Below are positions 7,466-17,892 of a stretch of 41,027 nt of DNA, one piece after another. The translations under genes were made by a program, and so were the position numbers. The notes under the pieces were generated by a model. It made no database searches and was not told the origin of the DNA. It saw nothing but the letters and a program-made list of their open reading frames with translations. Source of the stretch: Colwellia sp. (GTDB lineage: Bacteria; Pseudomonadota; Gammaproteobacteria; Enterobacterales; Alteromonadaceae); the NCBI GenBank assembly GCA_013215465.1, contig JABSOW010000030.1, forward strand, positions 1 through 41,027, written 5' to 3'. How positions within the stretch are numbered: position 1 is the first letter of the stretch; every line of letters begins with the position of its first letter.

Positions 7466-10400
7466 TTGATTAACCTTTATCCCGCTAACAAAATGGAAAA
7501 TTTGTTAACCCTGCTCAATAAAATTTCCCAAGTCTCTCCCGTAGGCGTTTTCAATCAAGAAGTTATTATTGTGCAAAATGCTGGTATGCAACACTGGCTT
7601 AACCTTGCCATCGCCAGTGAACGTGGGATCAGCATGAACATGCGTTACGCGTTACCTGCTCAATATTTGTGGCAGCTAATAAGAACACTGGCTAGCGAAG
7701 ATAAAGTGCCTGAGCAGTCACCCTACTCCAGAGAAGTGCTCACTTGGCGAATTTATGCCTTATTAGCAACTGAAACGGTCATCAATGATGATGATTTTAG
7801 CCCCGCCACTGGCTACTGGCTTAATCCGACAGTATCTAAAGAAACAGTAAATTCACCACCACGTTCAACATCAAAAAAGGCATCAAAACCTTCAAATAAA
7901 GCGGATTTAAAACGCTATCAGTTAGCAGGGCAAATGGCTGACTTGTACGAGCAATATTTAATTTTTCGCCCACAGTGGCTTGATGCATGGCAACGGGGCG
8001 AAGAAGCTATTCCGCTTAGTGCTGAAAACAAATGGCAAGCCAAGTTGTGGCAGTTACTTATTAGCCAACTACCTTATAATCCGGTTGAATTGCTTAATGA
8101 TGCGATTGCCAATATAGCCGACAAACTGAGTGCTGATGCAAATATTTTGCCTAAACGGATGAGTTTTTTTGGTATTAATACGATGGCGCCAATGTGGTTA
8201 AATTTTATTAATGCCTTGAGTGAATATATTGAGGTCGACTTTTTTCATCTAAATCCCTGCTTTTCTTATTGGGGCGATATTATCAATGAAAAACAAGCGA
8301 TAAGAAAATTATCTCACTGGTCAAGTGGTGCTAATAATGATGAACATTTATTTGTTGGCAATCCGTTGTTAGCAAATTTTGGTCAACAAGGGCGTGAGTT
8401 TTTAGCCTTATTACAAGACTATAGTACCGTAAATATTGAATTGTTTGTGAAAGCGAGTCGCGACCATAGTAATCAAGCTGATAATAAAAATTCTACGTCA
8501 TCAGTGTGTATTTTACATCAATTACAAAATGATATTTTAGCGCTCAATGATGCAACAGATAAAGGTGGCGTAACAGCAGAGTCTTTACCGTTAGTTGACG
8601 ATTCAATCACTATTGTGAGTTGTCATAGTGCCTTACGTGAAGTACAAGCGTTACACGACTACTTACTGCATCAGTTTAATGACACAGCAGGTAACAGTGA
8701 CAAATTAACGCCAAAAGATGTTTTGGTAATGTGCCCACAAATAGAACAATATGCGCCTTATGTTAATGCGGTTTTTACCCGTGGCTGGCAAGATTTAACC
8801 GATGAAGTACCGCCATTACCTTGTTCAATTGCCGATCGTAGTGCTAAAGACAGCGACCCCTTAATTGCTGCGTTTAGTGAGCTGTTAACCTTACCGGACT
8901 CACGGTTTCAAGTATCGCAATTGCTCAGCTTTATTCGTTTGCCTGCGGTTGCTAATAAATTTGCCATAAACGCAGAAGACAGTGAAAAAATTAGTTTTTG
9001 GTTACAACAAGCCACTATTCACTGGGGCTTAGATCAAGCCCATAAAGAAATGTTATTAGGTGACAAAGCCAGTAACAGTTTTACTTGGCAGCAGGGCTTA
9101 TCACGTTTATTACAAGGTTTTGCTTATGCTGACACTGACAGTATTTATCAAGATCAGTTACTACTAGGCACAGTTGAAGGTGATGACGCTATTTTATTGG
9201 GGCAGTTGATGTTGTTTATCGAGCAATTACAACACTTTTCTCATCAGTTAAATAGTGCTAGAACGGCGAAAGCATGGCAGAGTTTTTTACTTAGCCAACT
9301 TGAACTGCTTTTTTCCACCCAAGTTGTTTATTCAACAAATACTGGTGAACAAGCTACGCACCAAATTAACAATCAAATTGATAACAGTATCGCTATTATT
9401 GAAGACGCTATCGCATCACTAGTGGAATATTGTCAACATGCCCATTTCGATGAAAAAATTGAACTCGCTATCATTGTTGATTTTCTCAATAATCATTTTA
9501 GTCAAGGGGATGCCAGTCGACAATTTATGGTGGGCCAAGTTACCTTTTGCTCAATGTTACCTATGCGCAGTATCCCGTTTAAAGTGATCGCAGTATTAGG
9601 GTTAAATGATGGTGAGTTTCCACGGCAGCGCCCAGCATTAGGCTTTGACTTAATAGCACAAACTAAGGCGGTTTTAGGGGATAGATCTCGTCGCGGTGAT
9701 GATCGATATTTATTTTTAGAAGCGCTTATTTCTGCCAGAAAAGCGCTGTATTTAAGCTATCAGGGGCGAAATATACGCAATAACAATGAAAAACAGCCCT
9801 CCTTAGTATTAAAAGAGTTAATGGACTATTTGGCACAAGGTTATGGTTGGCAGTTTGGGCAAGAAAACTCTGATGTTCATCAAATGCCAATGCAGCCATA
9901 CAGTGAGGATAACTACTTAGTTGAAAATGCTCACTCAGGGTTTAAGCCCAGCTTTGATGCAAATTGGTTATCGTTAGGCCAACACCAGCAAGTTGAAACA
10001 ACATCAGCGACATTGGTTGTTGCAGCGTGTGATATCGCCGATAACGTTAACACCTTAAGTGCGGCAGAGCTCATTCGTTTTTTCCAACATCCAAGTAAAG
10101 TTTTTGCTCAACAAGTGCTTAATTTATATTTAGATATTAATGAAGTAAGCCTTGACGATGTTGAACCTTTTACTGCCAACCACTTGGAAAATTATTTACT
10201 AAAACAAGACTTACTTGCCGCCAGTCTCGCGGCGAAGAATTGCGCGACAATAGAGCAAGTAATTGATATAGCCGCTTTATCGGGTAAATTTCCTGACTTA
10301 CCCAGTACACCAGCACATTTTGATGAGGCGCTTGCTGGCAGTAGTCAACTTGCCGAAGAAATTATAGCTCAAGGTTGTGATAATCCTGAGCTGATAGATT

Positions 10401-11086
10401 GTAAAATTGTACTTGAAAATGCTGCTGAAAATTCAGCAGAGCAAAGCATAGCGCTGATGGCTCAGGTGCCAGTCAAGGTTACTGATGCAGGAGCGCAGAT
10501 CGTTTTTTATCGTTGTTCAACGGCGAAGCCTAAAGATTTATTCACCTTGTATCTACACCAGTTAATTGTGCAAGTGTGGCAACAACAAAACTGTGATAAC
10601 ACAAATTATAGTACTAGCCCGCTTAGCCAGGTAAACAATACGCGCGGCTTCTACTTTAATACTAAGTCGCAAAAAGTCGAGCAATATTGTGTTAACAATG
10701 AAGGCGTTGATACGGCTAAAACTGAGTTAATGATGCTACTGAGCGTTTATGCCCAAGGGCAAAAACAAGCGTTAATGCTTAATGGTGATTTAGCTGCGCA
10801 AGTGTTTAAAGAGTCGCGAGGCAAGCGAGTAGTGATGACAGCAGATCGTTTCGAGCAATTTTGGCATGGCGCAGCAACACCAATCGGCGGGCTACCGGGT
10901 TTTGGTCAAGACTCCTATATTAATTACTTTTGGCAACAATGTCCTGATATTGAAAAATTATTGCCACAAATTGAGTCTGTTTATACCGGGCTGTACCGCA
11001 GTGTTGTAAAAGAGCAAGCTGCAAAAGCTGGTAGTACGAAAGCGGCTGCTAACACGGTGAAAACAACGAAAGGAGCGAGTCGCTAA
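7466..11086 (+). CDS. recC: Exodeoxyribonuclease V subunit gamma (RecC)
   Basis: RecC is the non-catalytic subunit of RecBCD that splits the DNA strands and recognises Chi during double-strand break repair. The 1206-residue product begins INLYPANKMENLLTLL, matching the start of RecC proteins (L-Y-x-S/A-N), which supports the TTG start at 7466. Further RecC features are VIVQNAGMQHWL, the inactivated-helicase segment GLNDGEFPRQRPALGFDL, and RRGDDRYLFLEALISAR. It is somewhat longer than E. coli RecC (1122). A linker rich in Ser/Lys near residues 130-150 looks like a local expansion. Its stop overlaps the recB start by one base (TAATG), implying translational coupling. Confidence 0.95.
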   Translation: MINLYPANKMENLLTLLNKISQVSPVGVFNQEVIIVQNAGMQHWLNLAIASERGISMNMRYALPAQYLWQLIRTLASEDKVPEQSPYSREVLTWRIYALLATETVINDDDFSPATGYWLNPTVSKETVNSPPRSTSKKASKPSNKADLKRYQLAGQMADLYEQYLIFRPQWLDAWQRGEEAIPLSAENKWQAKLWQLLISQLPYNPVELLNDAIANIADKLSADANILPKRMSFFGINTMAPMWLNFINALSEYIEVDFFHLNPCFSYWGDIINEKQAIRKLSHWSSGANNDEHLFVGNPLLANFGQQGREFLALLQDYSTVNIELFVKASRDHSNQADNKNSTSSVCILHQLQNDILALNDATDKGGVTAESLPLVDDSITIVSCHSALREVQALHDYLLHQFNDTAGNSDKLTPKDVLVMCPQIEQYAPYVNAVFTRGWQDLTDEVPPLPCSIADRSAKDSDPLIAAFSELLTLPDSRFQVSQLLSFIRLPAVANKFAINAEDSEKISFWLQQATIHWGLDQAHKEMLLGDKASNSFTWQQGLSRLLQGFAYADTDSIYQDQLLLGTVEGDDAILLGQLMLFIEQLQHFSHQLNSARTAKAWQSFLLSQLELLFSTQVVYSTNTGEQATHQINNQIDNSIAIIEDAIASLVEYCQHAHFDEKIELAIIVDFLNNHFSQGDASRQFMVGQVTFCSMLPMRSIPFKVIAVLGLNDGEFPRQRPALGFDLIAQTKAVLGDRSRRGDDRYLFLEALISARKALYLSYQGRNIRNNNEKQPSLVLKELMDYLAQGYGWQFGQENSDVHQMPMQPYSEDNYLVENAHSGFKPSFDANWLSLGQHQQVETTSATLVVAACDIADNVNTLSAAELIRFFQHPSKVFAQQVLNLYLDINEVSLDDVEPFTANHLENYLLKQDLLAASLAAKNCATIEQVIDIAALSGKFPDLPSTPAHFDEALAGSSQLAEEIIAQGCDNPELIDCKIVLENAAENSAEQSIALMAQVPVKVTDAGAQIVFYRCSTAKPKDLFTLYLHQLIVQVWQQQNCDNTNYSTSPLSQVNNTRGFYFNTKSQKVEQYCVNNEGVDTAKTELMMLLSVYAQGQKQALMLNGDLAAQVFKESRGKRVVMTADRFEQFWHGAATPIGGLPGFGQDSYINYFWQQCPDIEKLLPQIESVYTGLYRSVVKEQAAKAGSTKAAANTVKTTKGASR

Positions 11087-14000
11087 TGTCGACAGCAATG
11101 CAGTTGAAAAATTTAGACGCGGCTACTATTCCTTTAACCGGACGACATTTAATTGAAGCCAGTGCCGGTACCGGTAAAACCCATAATATCACCCGTATTT
11201 ATTTACGATTATTACTGGAGCGGGAGTTAAAAGTAGAAGAAATTTTACTGATGACTTTTACTAAAGATGCCACCCAAGAACTTCGTGGCAGAATAGAGAC
11301 CTTTATTCGTCAGGCGTTAACTAACTGGACAGCTTTATGTAAAGAGGATAGTTACTTTGCACAAATTAGCAAAAATGTCATTAGTAATAGCAAGAGTAAT
11401 AAAACAGAGAGTGACGACAAGGTTCAATTTTTGCTAAAACGGGCGTTATTATTTTTAGATGAAGCCGCTATTTTTACCATACACGGATTTTGTCAGCGGG
11501 CGTTGACACAACATGCTTTTGCCAGTGGTTTGCCGTTTAACGCTAACATGTCCACCAATAGCAATGAGTTGATTTTAGAGGCTTGCCAAGATTGGTATCG
11601 ACAATTGGCGAAACAAAACAGTGCTGCCTTTGCTTTAGTTGCGCAATTTTGGCCGACACCATCTGCTTTTGTTAGTAGCTTTGCTAAGGCTATTTCACAT
11701 AAATCCGAGCTCTCTGTGCTTGCTGTGCAAGATTTGGTAGATAAATTCACCCAATTAGCCAAGCAAGCCAATAGTGCTATTACCGCAGATTTAACTTTGC
11801 TTAATGAAGGCCTAGTTGCCCATAAAAAAGCAGATGAACAAGAAAAGAGGGCGGCTGAGTTAGTTAAGTTACAAGCTTGGTTAACGCAGTTAAGTGACTG
11901 TGAAAATGAACTGGCATTACTCGCGGCAATAGCACAGCCCATGCCTGATTATTTGCTGAACGGAAATCGACACCCTAAGGTATTTAAAGTAGCGTTAGCA
12001 GCAGTTTTAGCAAGCAGTAAACAAATTAAAGGCGAGGTTAAAGATTTAGCTAAAAATATTAACAAAGCCAAAGCTTATCAGCTAGTTCGCACTGCGATAT
12101 ATCAAATGCGTGAGCAAGTTGCACAAGCAAAAGAGCAACATAACTTACTCGACTTTGATGACTTAATTAATACCTTAGCAGATTGTTTAAAAAGTGAAGA
12201 AGATAGTCGGTTAGCGCAAACATTATTAGCACAATATCCGGTCGCGCTTGTTGATGAATTTCAAGATACAGATCCCCAGCAGTTTGCAATTTTGCAAGGC
12301 ATTTACTACCAAGCACATACACATCAGCCGCAGAGCCAACAGCGTCAATATCAACAAAAAGAGCCAGCCCTTTACCTTATTGGCGATCCTAAACAAGCCA
12401 TTTATGGTTTTCGTGGTGGCGATATTTTTTCTTATTTAAATGCTCGTAATGACTGTGATTATCACTGGCTTATGGACACCAATTGGCGTTCAAGTGCTGA
12501 TATGGTTAATGCCTATAATCAGGTGTTTCTTGGTGATGGTAATAATACGGTGTTTGGTTATGGTATTCCTTATCAAGCTGTTTATGCCGGTAAAACGGCC
12601 AAGCAGTCAAATCACCACTCAGGTAATAAGCATAAAGCGCTGCAATTTATTCATTTCTCAAGTGAAGAGGGTGAAAGTAAACAGTCTGTTAGGCCGTTAA
12701 TGGCAACCTGGTGTGCGAATGAAATCGTGCAGTTATTAACTGATGGCGATGCTAAGCCGCAGGATATTGCTATTTTAGTGCGTGATGGCCGTGAGGCGGC
12801 TGATATCAAACAAGCACTGTTAGAGGCTAACTTGGCGAGTGTTTTTTTATCCGATCGGGCAAACTTATTTCACAGCGAACAAGCTAAACAACTGATCAGT
12901 GTCTTGAAGGGAATATTAGCCCCTGAAAACGAACGATACTATTTAAACGCACTGGCGAGTGGTTTATTGGGTTTTGATGCCGCAGCTTTATATAAACTGC
13001 AACAAGATGAAATGGCTTATCAAGCGTTGAAGTTCAGCTTTTTTGATTATAGAACTCAATGGCAACGACAAGGCTTTATTGTGATGGCAATAAATTTAAT
13101 GCATCAACACTTTAACGTTTCACTAGTGAACAAAGATAGAGCGTTAACTAACCTGTTGCATCTATTTGAAATTTTACAATCCGCTAGCCAAAAATTTCTT
13201 CAGCCACAAGAGCTACTTTATTGGTTTGAACAACAATCTAGTGTAGACAGCAATTCGGCTAACAGTGATATAGAAGCTGAGCAGCGTCTTGAAAGTGACG
13301 GTGATCTAATTCGCATAGTAACCCAACATGGCGCGAAAGGGTTAGAATATCCAATTGTCTTTATTCCATTTGCTAGCCGTCATAAAGATCCGCTTAAATT
13401 TGGTAATAAATCAGTAAGCTATATCGAATATCATAATGAACAAGGTCAATTGTGCTTGAGTTTAGATGGTGATGAACAGGCCAAAGCGGCCATGGCTAAT
13501 GAAGCCTATGCCGAAACTATTCGTTTGTTATATGTGGCGATTACGCGCGCAGAAAACCGTTGTTATATATTAACCACACCATTTGATAAATATGCGTTTT
13601 CACCGCTTGGAAAAGCCCTGCAGTGGCAAGTAGAGCAAGATATTGTGCAAAACTTACAACAATTAATGGCAAAATCACCCCAAGCTATCGAGGTAAAGCA
13701 AGTAGCATTTGATGATATTGAAGCGGATATATACCAGCAAAGTAACCTTGATTTAGCCACTAGATTAATACCCGAAGTGAGTAAGTTTCATGGCAAGATA
13801 GAGCGTGATTGGTGGCTAAGTTCATTTTCGGCGTTAAGTCGAAACTTACGCCATGGTGGGGTATCAACACCAGATAGAGATACTGAGCTATTAACGCACT
13901 TTGATCGTGCTGCATCAAATCAACCAAAATTACTATTACGCTTTGAGTTAGCAAAAGGCGCCCACAGTGGTAATTTATTACATGACATTTTAGAGCATAG

Positions 14001-14733
14001 TGATTTTGTTACTACACAGGAATCACCAAGCAATTGGCAAGAAAGCATCCAGTGGCCATTAGTGAAATATGGCGAGTTAACCTCAGGGTTTACGACAGAT
14101 GATCTCATTACTTGGCTTGATGAAATAGTTGCCACCCCGCTTATTGGTCTAAACCTAGCTGCTGAAGAGCTCTTTTGTCTGGCCGATATTGATAGGCAAC
14201 AAACACTACGGGAAAGTGAATTTTATTTCCCTATGGAAGAAGCTAACATTAGTACCTTGGCTAAATTGCTAACCGATCATCGAAATTCAGCTTTGCTTGA
14301 CCAAAATTATACCCATGGCACTAATCAAGTGAGATTACCCAGTTATCAATCATTAAAAGGCATGATGCATGGATTTATTGATTTAGTGTTTGAGAAAAAT
14401 GGCAAATATTATGTTTGTGATTATAAATCTAGCCATTTAGGTGATGATTTTACTGATTATAATCACCACGCGTTACGCACTAATATTGAAAAAAATTATT
14501 ATGACTTACAATACCTTATCTATAGTTTAGCCTTACATCGTTATTTACAGCAAAATGTTGCTAATTATGATGCTAAGCAACATTTTGGCGGTATTTATTA
14601 TCTCTATTTACGCGGTATGACCAACGATGAGAAATATAGTGGTGCCGGTGTCTATTTTAGAAAAATTCTTGTTGATGAATTAACGGCTTTAGATTGCCTT
14701 TTTGCAGGTAAAGAGGAAAATAATGGTGTATAA
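11086..14733 (+). CDS. recB: Exodeoxyribonuclease V subunit beta (RecB)
   Basis: RecB is the slow 3'-5' helicase and the only nuclease of RecBCD. The UvrD-type motor shows Walker A EASAGTGKT (Lys31), motif II VDEFQDTDP (Asp390, Glu391), GDPKQAIYGFRGGD (433-446), and a C-terminal helicase motif LLYVAITRAENR. The RecB nuclease domain is intact: FIDLVF (Asp1099) and CDYKSSHLG (Asp1112, Lys1114), with the same 13-residue spacing as Asp1067/Asp1080 in E. coli. Length 1215 is close to E. coli (1180). It overlaps recC by one base and recD by 11. Confidence 0.96.
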   Translation: MSTAMQLKNLDAATIPLTGRHLIEASAGTGKTHNITRIYLRLLLERELKVEEILLMTFTKDATQELRGRIETFIRQALTNWTALCKEDSYFAQISKNVISNSKSNKTESDDKVQFLLKRALLFLDEAAIFTIHGFCQRALTQHAFASGLPFNANMSTNSNELILEACQDWYRQLAKQNSAAFALVAQFWPTPSAFVSSFAKAISHKSELSVLAVQDLVDKFTQLAKQANSAITADLTLLNEGLVAHKKADEQEKRAAELVKLQAWLTQLSDCENELALLAAIAQPMPDYLLNGNRHPKVFKVALAAVLASSKQIKGEVKDLAKNINKAKAYQLVRTAIYQMREQVAQAKEQHNLLDFDDLINTLADCLKSEEDSRLAQTLLAQYPVALVDEFQDTDPQQFAILQGIYYQAHTHQPQSQQRQYQQKEPALYLIGDPKQAIYGFRGGDIFSYLNARNDCDYHWLMDTNWRSSADMVNAYNQVFLGDGNNTVFGYGIPYQAVYAGKTAKQSNHHSGNKHKALQFIHFSSEEGESKQSVRPLMATWCANEIVQLLTDGDAKPQDIAILVRDGREAADIKQALLEANLASVFLSDRANLFHSEQAKQLISVLKGILAPENERYYLNALASGLLGFDAAALYKLQQDEMAYQALKFSFFDYRTQWQRQGFIVMAINLMHQHFNVSLVNKDRALTNLLHLFEILQSASQKFLQPQELLYWFEQQSSVDSNSANSDIEAEQRLESDGDLIRIVTQHGAKGLEYPIVFIPFASRHKDPLKFGNKSVSYIEYHNEQGQLCLSLDGDEQAKAAMANEAYAETIRLLYVAITRAENRCYILTTPFDKYAFSPLGKALQWQVEQDIVQNLQQLMAKSPQAIEVKQVAFDDIEADIYQQSNLDLATRLIPEVSKFHGKIERDWWLSSFSALSRNLRHGGVSTPDRDTELLTHFDRAASNQPKLLLRFELAKGAHSGNLLHDILEHSDFVTTQESPSNWQESIQWPLVKYGELTSGFTTDDLITWLDEIVATPLIGLNLAAEELFCLADIDRQQTLRESEFYFPMEEANISTLAKLLTDHRNSALLDQNYTHGTNQVRLPSYQSLKGMMHGFIDLVFEKNGKYYVCDYKSSHLGDDFTDYNHHALRTNIEKNYYDLQYLIYSLALHRYLQQNVANYDAKQHFGGIYYLYLRGMTNDEKYSGAGVYFRKILVDELTALDCLFAGKEENNGV

Positions 14734-16675
14734 CAGTTTTTTTCAAGCACAACAGCAACTAGCCGATATTGAAGCTATTGATTACTTTTTTGCCAAGGAA
14801 ATGCTAACCGCATTAACAAAGTCGAATGAACTTTCTAGCCAATTATCAATCACGCAAGCACAAATCCTTAATCATGTGTTTTTTGCCTTAAGTGCTAGTT
14901 TACGGGCAGGTCATACTTGTTTACCTTTAACTGAACTTGCGCAGCAACATTGGGCAGTCGCTTTTGACGAACAAGGGCAATGTAGTCATCAAGGTTTTAT
15001 TTTTCCTGATCAAGACAGTTTGTTCGATGCACTAACCGCACTTAATCTTAGCGCGCAGGCAGAGCAACCAATCGTCTTTGAAGATAACAGTGTTTATCTG
15101 CGTCGTTACTATCAATTTGAACAAACACTGGTTCAAGATATTAAAGCACGGTTAACCCAGCGATTACCGACCTCAGCAGCAAAAATAAGCACTGTTCTGC
15201 AGCAGCTATTTCCACCGCTAGCACACGAGCAAGCAGCAGCCATTGATTGGCAAAAAATTGCCGTTGCCAATGCGATGAATAAAAACTTTACTGTTATCGC
15301 TGGTGGGCCGGGCACGGGTAAAACTTATACTGTGACCAAATTATTAGCCGCGTTAATCATGCTAAATACTGATGAAGTAAACAACGAGCAGGGACTTGAA
15401 ATCGCTTTGGTTGCACCTACCGGTAAAGCAGCACAACGTTTATCTGAGTCTATTATTAATGCCATTGCTGGTTTTAAAGATTTGATTAATGAAAGTGTGT
15501 TAGCGGCAATACCAACTCAGGCGAAAACTATTCATCGTTTACTCGGTGTTATTCCAAACAGTCCGAACTTTAGGCACGATCAAAATAATCTACTTAGTTG
15601 TGATATTTTGTTAATAGATGAAGTCTCTATGGTTGATTTACCTATGATGACACGGATCTTTAGGGCATTAAAAAGTGATACCAAAGTTATCTTGCTAGGT
15701 GATGCCGATCAATTGCCGTCTGTTGCTGTTGGCAGTGTGTTAGCTGACATTGCTCCTAGACCTCATTCTGGCTATAGCCCAGATAATGGCAATTATTTAG
15801 CGCATGTGTGTCAATTAGATGGGCATCAACTCAATAATGCCTTCAAGCAAACAGACACTCAAAGTGATCATCTCAGCTTTTTGGTAACCAGTCGCCGCTT
15901 TGATGGTGAGGGGGGAATTGGTAGATTAGCCGCTCAGGTAATTAAAGGCGAAAGTGGGCAAAGTTGGCAATTATTACAGGCTGAGAATAAAAGTAAAAAC
16001 AATCAGTTAGCGTTAGTTGATGGCGACTTACATACTTGGCTATCACCGTTAATAAAAGAGTATTATCAAGGTATTAGCAAGTGTAGCACTATTGATGATG
16101 CTTTTGCGTTATTGGCAAAATTTCGTATTCTCTGTGTTACTCGCCAAGGAGAATTTGGCGTTGATACTATTAATCAATGGGTAAAAGAGCAATTGGCGGT
16201 TAACGCGGCTCAGCCATGGGGGAAATTTCAGCAAAACTATCATGGCATGCCTATTATGATCAGTGAAAATGATTATCGCCTTGGACTTTTCAATGGTGAT
16301 ATTGGTTTACTTTGGTGCACGGGGAGCAATGCTAGCGACAATTCTAGTGGCAGTAATGATCATCTAATGGCGTTTTTTGAACAGCCTAAAACTGAAGAGG
16401 GAGAAATACCCTATAAAATACTATTGCCATCAAGATTACCAAAATATGACAGTGTTTATGCGATGACCATACATAAAACGCAAGGCAGTGAGTTTGAGCA
16501 TGTTGCTATGTTATTACCTAAACAAAGCAATAATTTACTACTATCACGCGAACTACTTTATACCGGCATTACTCGGGCAAAAACACAACTGACTATTGCT
16601 AGTAACAAGCAAACTTGGCAACAAGGGGTTAACAGTATAGTAAAACGTTATTCTGGCTTAAAGTTAGTAGAGTAA
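14723..16675 (+). CDS. recD: Exodeoxyribonuclease V subunit alpha (RecD)
   Basis: RecD is the fast 5'-3' helicase (SF1B) of RecBCD. Motifs seen: IAGGPGTGKTYTV (Walker A, Lys200), APTGKAAQRL, TIHRLLG, IDEVSMVDLPMM (motif II), GDADQLPSV, and the C-terminal TIHKTQGSEF and LYTGITRAK. I chose ATG at 14723, with AAGAGGA 5 bases upstream, giving 650 residues; an in-frame TTG at 14702 is less likely. It overlaps the recB stop by 11 bp, completing a coupled recC-recB-recD operon. Confidence 0.95.
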   Translation: MVYNSFFQAQQQLADIEAIDYFFAKEMLTALTKSNELSSQLSITQAQILNHVFFALSASLRAGHTCLPLTELAQQHWAVAFDEQGQCSHQGFIFPDQDSLFDALTALNLSAQAEQPIVFEDNSVYLRRYYQFEQTLVQDIKARLTQRLPTSAAKISTVLQQLFPPLAHEQAAAIDWQKIAVANAMNKNFTVIAGGPGTGKTYTVTKLLAALIMLNTDEVNNEQGLEIALVAPTGKAAQRLSESIINAIAGFKDLINESVLAAIPTQAKTIHRLLGVIPNSPNFRHDQNNLLSCDILLIDEVSMVDLPMMTRIFRALKSDTKVILLGDADQLPSVAVGSVLADIAPRPHSGYSPDNGNYLAHVCQLDGHQLNNAFKQTDTQSDHLSFLVTSRRFDGEGGIGRLAAQVIKGESGQSWQLLQAENKSKNNQLALVDGDLHTWLSPLIKEYYQGISKCSTIDDAFALLAKFRILCVTRQGEFGVDTINQWVKEQLAVNAAQPWGKFQQNYHGMPIMISENDYRLGLFNGDIGLLWCTGSNASDNSSGSNDHLMAFFEQPKTEEGEIPYKILLPSRLPKYDSVYAMTIHKTQGSEFEHVAMLLPKQSNNLLLSRELLYTGITRAKTQLTIASNKQTWQQGVNSIVKRYSGLKLVE

Positions 16676-16682
16676 ATGAAGC

Positions 16683-16739
16683 TAGCAATAAACTATATTG
16701 CTATACTGAGCTACTCAAATAGCTACGCATAGCTCAGTA
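16683..16739. terminator. Tandem stem-loops after recD
   Basis: Two adjacent hairpins: TAGCAATA with TATTGCTA (16683-16703), and TACTGAGCTA with TAGCTCAGTA (16704-16739). They start 7 bp after the recD stop. The second stem also occurs after serS (29573-29607). The T-tract is weak here, so termination or mRNA 3'-end protection are both possible. Confidence 0.5.
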
Positions 16740-16800
16740 CATAGTTAAATACATATACCTATACCTAGGTTTTTCAAACTTTTTAGGAAATTACATTTCA

Positions 16801-17310
16801 ATGCAATTAATAAATATAGACAAAGCGCGTTATAGAAAACACTTAAACATCGTCATCGTTAGCTTTATTGCTACATTATTAGTGTTAGCTTTGCTTTTTG
16901 GGCAACTGCTGATCATCAGCTTTGCGCAAGAAGATGTCAGTAACTTTATATATAACCTCTTAGGCGTAGCCTTATCGTTATTGGTCTGTCTGGCCACTTT
17001 ACATACCCTAAAAACCACCGCGTTTTTTAAAGAGATTTACTATGTTTGGCAAGTAAAGCACATACAAAACTTGATTTACCGTAAATTAAAAAAAATTAAA
17101 GTTGCAGCTAAAGAGCTAGAGCAAGAGGCATTGATTATTTTGACTTTTTATTACCAAAGCCTAGAACAAGTTTATCAACTGGATGATAATACGTTAACCA
17201 TCGATAAGGTAAATAAAGACATAAGCGATTTACAAGAAAAAATAGCTAACAAAAACTTAACGATAAATGCGGAACAATTTGATAAAAAACTGTTAACTTC
17301 TTATGCTTAG
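16801..17310 (+). CDS. DUF3087 family membrane protein
   Basis: The 169-residue product opens with LINIDKARYRKHLN, typical of the DUF3087 family of marine gammaproteobacteria. Two membrane helices follow (about residues 17-41 and 48-66), then a cytosolic alpha-helical tail with EIYYVWQ and YRKLKKIK and a coiled-coil-like end (about 130-160). The function is unknown. AGGAAA precedes the ATG. It stands alone between the hairpins after recD and the VOC gene. Confidence 0.8.
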   Translation: MQLINIDKARYRKHLNIVIVSFIATLLVLALLFGQLLIISFAQEDVSNFIYNLLGVALSLLVCLATLHTLKTTAFFKEIYYVWQVKHIQNLIYRKLKKIKVAAKELEQEALIILTFYYQSLEQVYQLDDNTLTIDKVNKDISDLQEKIANKNLTINAEQFDKKLLTSYA

Positions 17311-17311
17311 T

Positions 17312-17331
17312 TTTATTTATTTATTTATTTA
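17312..17331. repeat. Short tandem repeat (TTTA)x5
   Basis: Five perfect TTTA units lie directly after the DUF3087 stop and about 44 bp before the VOC start codon. Tetranucleotide runs can change length by slippage; at this position it could only affect spacing in the leader, and no promoter is clear enough to claim that. Confidence 0.7.
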
Positions 17332-17374
17332 CTTATGATTAAATTTTATTTAACGGGATAAGAAGGAATTGAAT

Positions 17375-17758
17375 ATGATCGGTTACGTTACATTAGGCAC
17401 TAATGATATGGAAAAAGCGGTTGAGTTTTATGATCAACTGTTTGCCACCATAGGAGCAGGACGTTTTATAGAAACAGAGCAGTTTGTTGCGTGGGCAACA
17501 GGTAAAAACAGTGCCGGGGTTTCTGTTACTAAGCCTTATGATGGTAAACCTGCTACCGTTGGTAACGGCAATATGGTCGCCATTATGTTAGATTCAACGG
17601 ATAAAGTAGATGCCTTTTATAAAAAAGCGCTTGAGCTAGGCGGTAGCTGTGAAGGTGAGCCAGGGTTGCGTGGTGAAATGGCTGGGTTTTATGCTGCTTA
17701 TTTTCGTGATCTAGACGGCAACAAACTAAATGCTTTCCATATGGATATGCCCGAATAG
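17375..17758 (+). CDS. VOC family protein (glyoxalase/dioxygenase fold)
   Basis: The 127-residue product is a single VOC domain of two beta-alpha-beta-beta-beta modules: IGYVTLGTNDMEKAVEFYDQ at the start, then AYFRDLDGNKLNAFHM at the end, the usual metal-ligand and active-site strand. Substrate is unknown; members include glyoxalase I-like and resistance proteins. ATG at 17375 has AAGAAGG 7 bases upstream; a TTG at 17369 is too close to that site. A strong terminator follows at 17893, shared with infA. Confidence 0.85.
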   Translation: MIGYVTLGTNDMEKAVEFYDQLFATIGAGRFIETEQFVAWATGKNSAGVSVTKPYDGKPATVGNGNMVAIMLDSTDKVDAFYKKALELGGSCEGEPGLRGEMAGFYAAYFRDLDGNKLNAFHMDMPE

Positions 17759-17892
17759 TACCAACATCATACGTTGTTTGCACAATACATAAATGATGCT
17801 GATCATTGTATCTATCGAGCCAAAATAACGGGTCGTAACAGAATAGACGTTACTGGACAGTATCACTAACGCATCATAGAAATAACGGACAA

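Noticed and set aside
11493..11942. 149-codon minus-strand frame rich in Cys, Ser and Ala
   Set aside because: It lies wholly inside recB, whose motifs are continuous there; the composition is the antisense shadow of recB codons.
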